DNA of 5,045 nt from a bacterium (GTDB taxonomy: Bacteria; Vulcanimicrobiota; Xenobia; RGZZ01): positions 8,265 to 13,309 of the forward strand of contig JAJXVI010000013.1 in NCBI GenBank assembly GCA_021782195.1. Reading direction: 5' to 3'. The position numbers and the translations under genes are program-made. This document shows, piece by piece, positions 1 to 5,045 of this stretch (the first letter of the stretch is position 1; the number at the start of each line of letters is the position of its first letter). The notes below the pieces were generated by a model. The model did not search any database. It was given only the letters and a program-made list of their open reading frames with translations, and had not been told where the DNA came from.

Positions 1-1469
1 GGCTTGCCGGACTGTCCGCGCTTGCGCTCACGCTGCTGGCCGGTCGCCGTGTGAGGGGTCAGGACGTCCCCGCCATGCGCCGGGGTCTGGCGCTGCGCGC
101 TTGCCACCTTGCCGTTACGGTCTACCGACGATTTCCCGTGTTCGCCGTGTGGCTGCGGATTCGCATCCGGCTTCTTCTCGCCCTTGCCGTTGCCGTTCCC
201 CTCCGCGTTTGGATTCCACCCGTTGATCTTTGTCGGGTTGTTCACCCAGGTCACGTGCAGTTGTTGCTGCTTCCCCTTCTTGCCCTTATGCGAGGCGGGT
301 GAGCCCCCACCGAGCGCCGACATGAGCGGCACGAACAACAGCATGGCAATCAGCCCGAGGTGCACGAGAAACGAAAAGTCGACCCCTTCGATGCCGCCCT
401 GGCGTCCGCGCTGAGAGTTGCGTGCGCAGAGCCACGCGTCTATCGAGGAGACCAGGCACCATGCCCCGATCACCTTCGCAATGACGCCCAGCAGCGCGTG
501 TCCCTGCGCGACCGCGTCGGCAATCGCTTTCGTGGAGAGCGAGATGGAGAAGCCCCACGTGGCGAGGATCTTCATCGCATCGTCCGGGCTGGCCACAAAG
601 TACGCCACGGCACGATAGATCAGCGCGTCCATCGTCAGGATCGCGGCAAAAACCACACCCTTGCGGTATTCGTAGTTGAAAGCCTGTCCAAGCCCCGGAA
701 CGAGCCCGAGCATCGCCGCCGCCTTCGGGTCGCGCGCGGGGAGCCGTCTGTCAGGCGGTTGCAACGTGCGCGTGGCCGCCTGGGGCATTACGGGAGAATA
801 CCCGCCGAACGACGACGAGCGTGCCCGTGCCGCGCTGGCCGCCTGCACGCTCCAGAACACCAGTCCGCCCAGGAAGGCGTACAGCGCCCACTCCGTGGCT
901 GGCGAAGACGTGAAGGCCAGCATGTCGTAGATCCCGTGCGCCAGGATCGCGAGAACAAGCCCCGTGCCCACCATGCCGCGCGTGCTCCAGCCGTATCTCT
1001 CGCGTACGCGGGCGCGCCCCGCGTAACTGCCCATCAAGATGCCAAACGCGGTGTGCGCGGGAATCGCCGTGTAGGCACGGACCATCGCGGTGCCCGCGCC
1101 AAAGTGAAGCACGTAGTGGATGTTTTCGAGGGTTGCGAACCCCAGACTCGCGGCGCCGACGAACAAGATTCCGTCGTATTCCTCCACGAACTGTTTCGAC
1201 CGCCCCGCGTAGAGACGGTAGGCTCCGAACTTACAGCTTTCCTCAACGATGCCCGCGACCACCGTGGTGAACACGAACAGCATTCCGAAGTTGGTGATGG
1301 ACCACTGGTGGAGCGTAAGGAGCGATTCGATCCGGCCCGCGACCGTGCCCGAAAGTGCGCCAAGCGCGACGGTAAGGGCCACCGCCGGCCACGGGCGTCC
1401 GTGTCGGTTCAGCCACAGCAGGATGAGCAGTGGGGGAAGAATGGCCGCCAGGAGAAGCGTGAGCGACAT
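1..1469 (-). CDS. prsW: PrsW-family intramembrane protease with extra membrane module and charged tail (partial, C-terminus beyond window)
   Basis: The frame is open from the ATG at 1469 to the left edge, giving 489 codons with no stop. A GGAGG at 1476-1480 lies six bases before the ATG. The N-terminal ~210 residues form about eight hydrophobic segments carrying the PrsW-family signature: an EExxK motif (E76, E77, K80), FATLEN (F111-N116), H139 in a membrane segment, and HGIYD (H178-D182). In Bacillus PrsW the paired glutamates and a histidine are needed for site-1 cleavage of the anti-sigma factor RsiW; the target here is unknown. After a soluble linker (~213-250) comes a second membrane part with a PGLGQ-type motif (258-262, then NYEYRKG to 271) and hydrophobic stretches near 272-292, 325-348 and 367-387. 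From ~391 onward the chain is hydrophilic and rich in Gly, Asn, Lys and Gln. It is the third gene after exbB and exbD, 12 bases from the exbD stop. Family call is firm; substrate and role of the C-terminal half are not known. Confidence 0.88.
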   Translation of the reverse strand, partial: MSLTLLLAAILPPLLILLWLNRHGRPWPAVALTVALGALSGTVAGRIESLLTLHQWSITNFGMLFVFTTVVAGIVEESCKFGAYRLYAGRSKQFVEEYDGILFVGAASLGFATLENIHYVLHFGAGTAMVRAYTAIPAHTAFGILMGSYAGRARVRERYGWSTRGMVGTGLVLAILAHGIYDMLAFTSSPATEWALYAFLGGLVFWSVQAASAARARSSSFGGYSPVMPQAATRTLQPPDRRLPARDPKAAAMLGLVPGLGQAFNYEYRKGVVFAAILTMDALIYRAVAYFVASPDDAMKILATWGFSISLSTKAIADAVAQGHALLGVIAKVIGAWCLVSSIDAWLCARNSQRGRQGGIEGVDFSFLVHLGLIAMLLFVPLMSALGGGSPASHKGKKGKQQQLHVTWVNNPTKINGWNPNAEGNGNGKGEKKPDANPQPHGEHGKSSVDRNGKVASAQRQTPAHGGDVLTPHTATGQQRERKRGQSGK

Positions 1470-1481
1470 TTCAAGCCTCCG

Positions 1482-1886
1482 TCATTTCGGCCGTGTAGCC
1501 AGACCGATCTTTGAGAAGCCGGCCTGTTTTCCAGCATCCATCACCGTGGCGATCTGCCCGTAGGGCACCGTCTTGTCGGCAAGCAGCAGCAGGCGCCCGG
1601 TCTTCTTTTCGTTGTGTGCCTGCTGGAGGGCGGTTGCCAGCCCGTCGGTGGTAGTCTGCTGACGGTCGACGTAGAGCTTCCCGTCGCCGGTCAGCGTGAC
1701 CGATACGATTTTCTTGTCGGATTTTTCGACCGTGGTGGCTTTGGGCAGGTTCACCTGGAAGCTATTCTGCACCACGGCGGTGGCCGAAAGCATGAAGATG
1801 ATCAGGAGCACCAGCAGAACATCAGTGAACGGCGTGATGTTGATGTCAGCCATGGTATCGTCGTTCGGGAGCTGCGCGAGCGCCAT
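1482..1886 (-). CDS. exbD: ExbD/TolR-family proton-channel subunit
   Basis: This complete 134-residue protein has the usual length and layout for ExbD/TolR: a short cytoplasmic N-terminus, one transmembrane helix (about residues 23-42) and a small periplasmic domain. The signature NITPFTDVLLVLLIIFM is at residues 16-32. D22 matches the membrane aspartate that carries protons in ExbD/TolR. The periplasmic part ends with a typical segment (LLLLADKTVPYGQIATVMD, about 99-117). In this family ExbD sits inside an ExbB pentamer and couples proton flow to work on a partner such as TonB. The ATG at 1886 is chosen because AAAGGAGG (1895-1902) lies eight bases upstream; the internal Met at residue 12 has no such site. 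exbB ends 30 bases upstream and the PrsW gene begins 12 bases downstream, so the three form one transcription unit. TolR is an equally good family name, since no TonB or Tol gene is visible to decide. Confidence 0.95.
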   Translation of the reverse strand: MALAQLPNDDTMADINITPFTDVLLVLLIIFMLSATAVVQNSFQVNLPKATTVEKSDKKIVSVTLTGDGKLYVDRQQTTTDGLATALQQAHNEKKTGRLLLLADKTVPYGQIATVMDAGKQAGFSKIGLATRPK

Positions 1887-1916
1887 TGGGAGTGCCTCCT
1901 TTCTTCGGCCGCGTTT

Positions 1917-3185
1917 CTAGCCCAGGGTGCCGTTCTGCGGCGTCGGACGCCGGGACGCTGGAGGAAACGGTGGAGGTTCGATGGACGGAGGAGTCATCCC
2001 CGTGGCTGGCGCGTAGGGAGAATAGCGAGAGGAGGGTCCGCTGCGATCCAGCGACTCTGGCGGCGCCCCCACGACGGGTGCGGGGACAGCGCCCCGCAAG
2101 CCGGGAGGAGCGTAGGGAGAAACCGACTGAGGGAGTTCACCAGAGGGGGACGGGGCGAATCCGGCAACGGGGGACGAGGAGCGCGCGCCGTTCGGGGTGG
2201 GGACGCCAGGGCTCGTGGGGACGGCCGGGACGGCGTAGGGAGAGCTGCTGGCAAAAGTGTTGTTGACGATCGAAGTGGCGGAGGGGACGCTTCCGTGCGG
2301 TGCGGCATATCCGGCGTCGCGGGAGGACGGTGCGGCATATCCGGCGTCGCGGGAAGCTGGCGCGTAGCTTGCGTCTCGTGGTGGCGGGTAGGTCCCGCCG
2401 CGCGGAGGTGCATATGCGGAAGCAGGGTCCGGCGTGGAGGAGGGGCCCGGCGAGTATCGCGGGGCGGCGGGTCGATCGAAGCCGGCGGGACCGAAGCCGG
2501 CGGGACCGGAGTCCGGCAAGCCTGACGGCGCGGGGCCCGTCGACTGAACCCGCAGGTCAAGCGGGAACTCGCGTCCGGTACGCGCCAGCACGAGCATCTC
2601 CACGAGCTGGCTCGAGGCAACGTGAATCTGGGCGGTGAGCGTGCGCACGCGATTCTTGAAGTAGTTGAAGAATACGACTGCGAGGATGGCCACGAACAGA
2701 CCCGTTGCCGTCGAGGCGAGCGCTTCTGCAATCCCTGCGTCGATTGCGGTCGGATTTCCCGCAGTCAGGTGCTGAAACGAACGGACAATGCCGAGCACCG
2801 TTCCGAACAGGCCGATGAACGGGGCGACGACCGCCATGGTGCCGATGGCCGACATGTTGCGGTCGAGTAACTGCGTCTGCTGCGTGATACGCGTGGCCAT
2901 TGCGGCCTCGATTTCCTCGCGCGTGTGATCAGCACGATACAGGCCGCTCTCAAAGACGCGGGCCAGGGCACCGGGTGCCTGCTGGCAGATGCGCGTGGCT
3001 TCCGCGAGGTTCTGCTGCTGGAGTGCCATCGACATCTGGGCGACCAGCCACTCATGGTCGACGTCGAGGGCTCGAAGTTTCGTGTACCGCTCGTAACAGA
3101 GCGCAATCAGGGCGAGGGAACAGACGATGAGCACCCACAGCGTGGGTCCGCCCTCCGTTAGGTAGGTCATGAGCGTCGTGTGCAT
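1917..3185 (-). CDS. exbB: ExbB/TolQ/MotA-family proton-channel protein with long Pro/Ser/Tyr-rich C-terminal tail
   Basis: Residues 1 to about 205 are a full MotA/TolQ/ExbB domain. There are three hydrophobic helices near 15-31, 113-135 and 155-176. The conserved channel segments are APFIGLFGTVLGIVRSFQ at about 121-138 and EALASTATGLFVAILAVVFF at about 154-173. Known ExbB proteins pentamerise around an ExbD pair and use proton motive force. The remaining ~215 residues are unusual: predicted disordered, rich in Pro, Ala, Ser, Gly and Tyr, with repeats GPAGF (about 227-237) and a 10-residue unit RDAGYAAP (about 278-297). By the known ExbB topology this tail would be cytoplasmic; typical ExbB and TolQ proteins lack it. 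Two in-frame ATGs exist. The one at 3185 is preferred because AAAGGGG (3192-3198) lies six bases upstream, whereas it abuts the ATG at 3191 directly; the longer form would add two residues (424 in all). First gene of the leftward operon. Confidence 0.92.
   Translation of the reverse strand: MHTTLMTYLTEGGPTLWVLIVCSLALIALCYERYTKLRALDVDHEWLVAQMSMALQQQNLAEATRICQQAPGALARVFESGLYRADHTREEIEAAMATRITQQTQLLDRNMSAIGTMAVVAPFIGLFGTVLGIVRSFQHLTAGNPTAIDAGIAEALASTATGLFVAILAVVFFNYFKNRVRTLTAQIHVASSQLVEMLVLARTGREFPLDLRVQSTGPAPSGLPDSGPAGFGPAGFDRPAAPRYSPGPSSTPDPASAYAPPRGGTYPPPRDASYAPASRDAGYAAPSSRDAGYAAPHGSVPSATSIVNNTFASSSPYAVPAVPTSPGVPTPNGARSSSPVAGFAPSPSGELPQSVSPYAPPGLRGAVPAPVVGAPPESLDRSGPSSRYSPYAPATGMTPPSIEPPPFPPASRRPTPQNGTLG
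2298..2354 (-). repeat. 30-bp tandem repeat inside the exbB tail
   Basis: Two copies of a 27-base exact match (2298-2324 and 2328-2354) are spaced at 30 bases. The period is a multiple of three, so it encodes two 10-residue units, SRDAGYAAPS and SRDAGYAAPH. A more diverged relative (RDASYAPA) precedes them in the protein. Near-identity at the DNA level suggests recent duplication, and copy number may vary between strains. Confidence 0.9.
2477..2506 (-). repeat. 15-bp tandem repeat inside the exbB tail
   Basis: The 15-base unit CGAAGCCGGCGGGAC occurs twice back to back (2477-2491 and 2492-2506). On the coding strand it gives two in-frame GPAGF units at about residues 227-237. It lies close to the point where the conserved ExbB domain gives way to the low-complexity tail. 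Confidence 0.85.
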
Positions 3186-3191
3186 GGACAT

Positions 3192-3198
3192 CCCCTTT
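3192..3198 (-). promoter_or_regulatory. Shine-Dalgarno sequence that decides the exbB start
   Basis: Read on the minus strand the bases are AAAGGGG. They touch the ATG at 3191 with no spacer but sit six bases before the ATG at 3185, the normal distance. This favours 3185 as the main start, although a weaker start at 3191 cannot be excluded. Confidence 0.6.
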
Positions 3199-3399
3199 CT
3201 GTGGTGAGCTCGTTCAATATGCTTACAGGGATGGTACGCACGGGACTGGATTTTGTTCCGTCTGCTTCGTGTCGCCGGTCACATTGTCTGGCAGTCCGAA
3301 CCCGTATCCTTGCTTCCAGGATTGCGTTCCCCGCGGGATGGCAGGGGTGCGAGCGGTGAACGGCGCATTTCACGGCATCAGGTTTCCGATCCGACCCAT

Positions 3400-3436
3400 A
3401 CGGATGCGTGCGTGGGGGTAAGGTGTGCCCATCCGT
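3400..3436. repeat. Inverted repeat ACGGATG / CATCCGT, possible operator
   Basis: ACGGATG at 3400-3406 is exactly complementary to CATCCGT at 3430-3436, with 23 bases between. The half-site centres are 30 bases apart, close to three helical turns. Two further related words (ATCCGA at 3389-3394 and 3448-3453) flank the pair. It lies 52 to 89 bases before the S4-gene start, a place where a repressor or activator could act. A seven-base arm can occur by chance, so this is only a candidate. Confidence 0.3.
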
Positions 3437-3488
3437 GATGGTGCTTCATCCGAGCCCCTGACGGACAGAGAAAGAGGCACGTCAAGAA

Positions 3489-3791
3489 TTGAAAGACTAC
3501 ATCAAGCTCGACTCGTTCCTCAAGTGGCGGGGTGTTGCTGATTCCGGAGGAGCAGCCAAGGTGCTGGTGGCTTCGGGTGGGGTGGCGGTAAACGGCGAGG
3601 TCGAGACGCGGCGTGGCCGTAAGCTCCGGTCTGGCGATAGAGTCGTCGTGGGGGCAGAGACTTTTGTCGTCGAACTGGAAGTCCCGGCATCCGATCCGGT
3701 AGCCGATCCAGCGTCGGGTTCGGGGTCAGGACCAGGCGCTGGCCTTTCGACCCCCGAGAACGCCGCCACGGGAGGATCGCAAACGGCATGA
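3489..3791 (+). CDS. Small S4-domain RNA-binding protein (YaaA/YbcJ-like)
   Basis: This 100-residue protein has an S4 RNA-binding fold over residues 4 to about 63. Visible hallmarks are IKLDSFLKW (5-13), SGG (19-21), K24, VNG (34-36), RRGRKL (41-46) and GD (49-50), the pattern of the small stand-alone S4 proteins YaaA and YbcJ. These bind structured RNA and some are tied to ribosome assembly; the RNA target here is unknown. Residues ~66-100 form a Gly/Ser/Ala/Pro-rich tail, probably disordered, which short family members lack. The start is a TTG at 3489. An in-frame TGA at 3459-3461 leaves no ATG or GTG upstream, and the S4 domain begins at once after it. AAAGAGG (3471-3477) is 11 bases upstream, a rather long spacing, so translation may be modest. 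The stop overlaps the next gene in an ATGA, implying translational coupling. Confidence 0.85.
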   Translation: MKDYIKLDSFLKWRGVADSGGAAKVLVASGGVAVNGEVETRRGRKLRSGDRVVVGAETFVVELEVPASDPVADPASGSGSGPGAGLSTPENAATGGSQTA

Positions 3792-4600
3792 TGGTGCTGG
3801 TTCTTCCGGCCTTCAACGAAGCGGCGAACCTTGGAGCCCTGCTGACCCGCGTCGAAGAAATTCGCCCGTTGCTGTTTGATGACCTTCTGGTACTGGTGGT
3901 CGACGATGGGAGCACCGACGACACCGCCGCTGTTGCCAGGGCGTTCAGCGGTCGCTTGCCGGTCGAGGTGGTGGCCCATCCGGCCAACCGCGGTCTCGCC
4001 GCGGCCATCAAGACGGGGCTTGCCGCAGCACTGAAGCGCGCACACGGGCTCAACGACGTCATCGTGTCGATGGACGCCGACGACACCCATCCCCCCGGTC
4101 TTTTTCCGCTCATGCTGGCACACATCCGCGAGGGGTACGATCTGGTCATTGCTTCTCGCTTCGTGGAGGGCGCTCGCGTTCGCGGCCTTGCTCCTTCTCG
4201 ACAGTTGTTCAGCTGGGGCGCGAGCCTGCTTTTTCGAACCCTGGCCCCGATGCAGGGCGTGCGCGACTACACCTGCGGCTATCGGGCCTATCGCGCCAGC
4301 CTTCTGGCTGCGGTGTGGGACAGCTACGGCGAGGACATCACCACGGAGAGCGGATTTTCGTGCATGGCCGACATCCTGCTCAAGTGTCGCGAACGCGCGC
4401 CCATTGCAGTCGAGGTGCCCTTCGTTCTGCGATACGACCAGAAGAGGGGCGCCAGCAAGATGCGCGTGGGGAGCACGGTGCGTGACAGTTTCCGGCTCCT
4501 CGCGCGTTCCGTTTTGAGGGACGTGCGCCGCAGGCTCACGGGATGTTCGAACTGCGCGGGCAGGTCAAGCTGCGAGGTTCTTCGTGGCGGACCGCGCTGA
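3788..4600 (+). CDS. Family 2 glycosyltransferase, DPM1-like (polyprenyl-phosphate sugar synthase type)
   Basis: This 270-residue protein has a GT-A fold catalytic domain. It opens with LPAFNEAANL (6-15), followed by the nucleotide-binding VVDDGSTDDT (37-46), NRG (67-69), the metal-binding acidic cluster DADD (96-99), ASRF (122-125), DYTCGYRAYR (160-169) and a basic RYDQKRGASKM segment (215-225). This pattern matches dolichyl/polyprenyl-phosphate mannose or glucose synthases, which move a sugar from a nucleotide donor to a lipid phosphate on the cytoplasmic face. There is no C-terminal membrane helix pair as in ArnC or GtrB, so it resembles soluble DPM1. The last ~25 residues are basic and hold three cysteines (253, 256, 262). 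The start ATG overlaps the S4 stop (ATGA); a second ATG follows immediately at 3791. A GGGAGGA lies at 3770-3776. Its end overlaps the next gene by 17 bases. The sugar and lipid cannot be read from the sequence. Confidence 0.92.
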   Translation: MMVLVLPAFNEAANLGALLTRVEEIRPLLFDDLLVLVVDDGSTDDTAAVARAFSGRLPVEVVAHPANRGLAAAIKTGLAAALKRAHGLNDVIVSMDADDTHPPGLFPLMLAHIREGYDLVIASRFVEGARVRGLAPSRQLFSWGASLLFRTLAPMQGVRDYTCGYRAYRASLLAAVWDSYGEDITTESGFSCMADILLKCRERAPIAVEVPFVLRYDQKRGASKMRVGSTVRDSFRLLARSVLRDVRRRLTGCSNCAGRSSCEVLRGGPR

Positions 4601-5045
4601 GTCGCGTCGCGCTCCCCGGTGGCTGTTCCTGGCCCTGATGCTGGGAGTGGCCCTGGGACTGCGCCTGTGGCATGCGGGCAGCGAGAGCCTCGACGTCGAC
4701 GAGTCGCTCGGCGTGTGGATGGCGACGGTTCCATGGCGCGAATTCTGGGCGACCATTCGCGTGGACAGCCATCCACCGCTGCTGTACCTGCTCGTGCGCG
4801 CCTGGTCTCAGGTGGCGCACAGCGATTTTGCACTTCGCCTGCCGGTGGTTGTGGCCGGACTGGGCACGATCTGGGCCATGTTCCGTTTCGGGGAAAGGGC
4901 GCCAGGGCCGCTAGCTGCGCGGGCCACCCGCATCGCGTGCGTCCTGGCGGCTTTTTCGGCATGGGGCGCAATTCGCGACGATGAGCTGCGCCAGTACCCT
5001 CTTGTCGCCGTGCTGCTGTGGCTGGCGTTCGACGCGCTGGCCGAG
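4584..5045 (+). CDS. GT39/PMT_2-like membrane glycosyltransferase (partial, N-terminal 154 residues)
   Basis: The frame is open from a GTG at 4584 to the right edge. The GTG is chosen because GAGG (4574-4577) lies six bases upstream and the hydrophobic N-terminus follows soon after. A first membrane helix (about 13-30) leads to a loop with SLDVDES (D39, E40), matching the acidic pair in the first external loop of PMT_2/ArnT-type GT-C enzymes. DSHPPLLYLL (61-70) and LRLPVVVAG (84-92) are also typical, as is ELRQYPL (134-140), which resembles the family's E-x-R-x-Y segment. Such enzymes take a sugar from a polyprenyl-phosphate carrier and add it to protein, lipid A or another acceptor outside the inner membrane. 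The gene upstream is exactly the kind of enzyme that would make that carrier, and the 17-base overlap implies coupled translation. The acceptor cannot be predicted, and most of the protein lies outside the window. Confidence 0.85.
   Translation, partial: MADRAESRRAPRWLFLALMLGVALGLRLWHAGSESLDVDESLGVWMATVPWREFWATIRVDSHPPLLYLLVRAWSQVAHSDFALRLPVVVAGLGTIWAMFRFGERAPGPLAARATRIACVLAAFSAWGAIRDDELRQYPLVAVLLWLAFDALAE

Larger units (their letters stand above)
3192..3488. promoter_or_regulatory. Divergent intergenic region between the two operons
   Basis: This 297-base stretch separates the oppositely directed exbB and S4-domain genes, so it must hold the leader of each and most probably both promoters. 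I see no reading frame in it that looks like a gene. I also found no convincing sigma-70 promoter on either strand; only weak partial matches are present. The part nearest the S4 gene contains several ATCCG[AT] words, including a perfect inverted pair, which are listed separately. No obvious hairpin followed by a T-run is present, as expected between two starts. Confidence 0.6.

Noticed and set aside
360..1514. Plus-strand open frame of 384 codons opposite the PrsW gene
   Set aside because: Its translation is Arg/His-rich with no recognisable domain. It lies antisense to a frame with clear PrsW motifs and a good ribosome-binding site, so it is a shadow frame typical of GC-rich DNA.
2298..2506. 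Repeats considered as a CRISPR array
   Set aside because: The copies are in-frame within exbB, lie directly in tandem without unique spacers, and are only two per unit.
1614..2525. Plus-strand open frame of 303 codons opposite exbD and the exbB tail
   Set aside because: It is Gly/Arg-rich with no domain and is antisense to two well-supported genes. Its length reflects the low-complexity GC-rich tail of exbB.
1994..2731. Minus-strand open frame of 245 codons in another frame of exbB
   Set aside because: It overlaps the conserved ExbB channel segments in the wrong frame and shows only Pro/Arg-rich sequence without a domain.
3208..3245. Possible minus-strand -10 box CATATT upstream of exbB
   Set aside because: It matches four of six positions and no credible -35 box lies 16-18 bases before it; the promoter may use another sigma factor.
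3284..3310. Possible plus-strand promoter TTGTCT ... TATCCT
   Set aside because: Each box matches the sigma-70 consensus at only four of six positions and the spacer is 15 bases, so it is not better than chance in a 300-base gap.
3167..3373. Minus-strand open frame of 68 codons running into the exbB start
   Set aside because: No Shine-Dalgarno sequence or domain is visible, composition is Arg/Cys-rich, and it overlaps the exbB start in another frame.
3253..3438. Plus-strand open frame of 61 codons in the intergenic region
   Set aside because: It begins at a TTG without a ribosome-binding site and its translation resembles no known family.

Overview
The window reads as ordinary chromosomal DNA of a GC-rich bacterium. 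It carries an inner-membrane proton-channel pair of the ExbB/ExbD type, which points to a diderm (Gram-negative) cell. I cannot place the phylum from sequence alone. The combination of a long-tailed ExbB, a multi-domain PrsW-like protein and a DPM1-like glycosyltransferase leans weakly towards a less-studied diderm lineage such as Armatimonadota rather than a classical proteobacterium, but this is a guess. There are no rRNA or tRNA genes, insertion sequences, CRISPR arrays or phage genes that I can support.

The layout is two divergent operons around a gene-free gap at about 3192-3488. Leftward (minus strand) run exbB (1917-3185), exbD (1482-1886) and a PrsW-family membrane protease gene (from 1469, leaving the window at base 1). 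The gaps are 30 and 12 bases, and each gene has its own Shine-Dalgarno sequence. Rightward (plus strand) run a small S4-domain RNA-binding protein (3489-3791), a soluble family 2 glycosyltransferase of the polyprenyl-phosphate sugar synthase type (3788-4600) and the N-terminal part of a GT39/PMT_2-like membrane glycosyltransferase (from 4584, leaving the window at 5045). These three genes overlap by 4 and 17 bases, so they are almost certainly co-translated.

The leftward operon joins a proton-driven membrane motor (ExbB plus ExbD) to a predicted glutamate-type intramembrane protease. No TonB- or TolA-like partner is visible. The ExbB has a cytoplasmic Pro/Ala/Ser/Tyr-rich tail of about 215 residues containing exact DNA-level tandem repeats. 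The PrsW-like protein continues past its protease core into a second membrane module with a PGLGQ motif and then a charged, Gly/Asn/Lys-rich tail. This gene set is the most unusual thing in the window. The rightward operon fits lipid-linked sugar synthesis (GT2) followed by sugar transfer outside the membrane (GT39-like). Why an S4 RNA-binding protein leads it is unclear.
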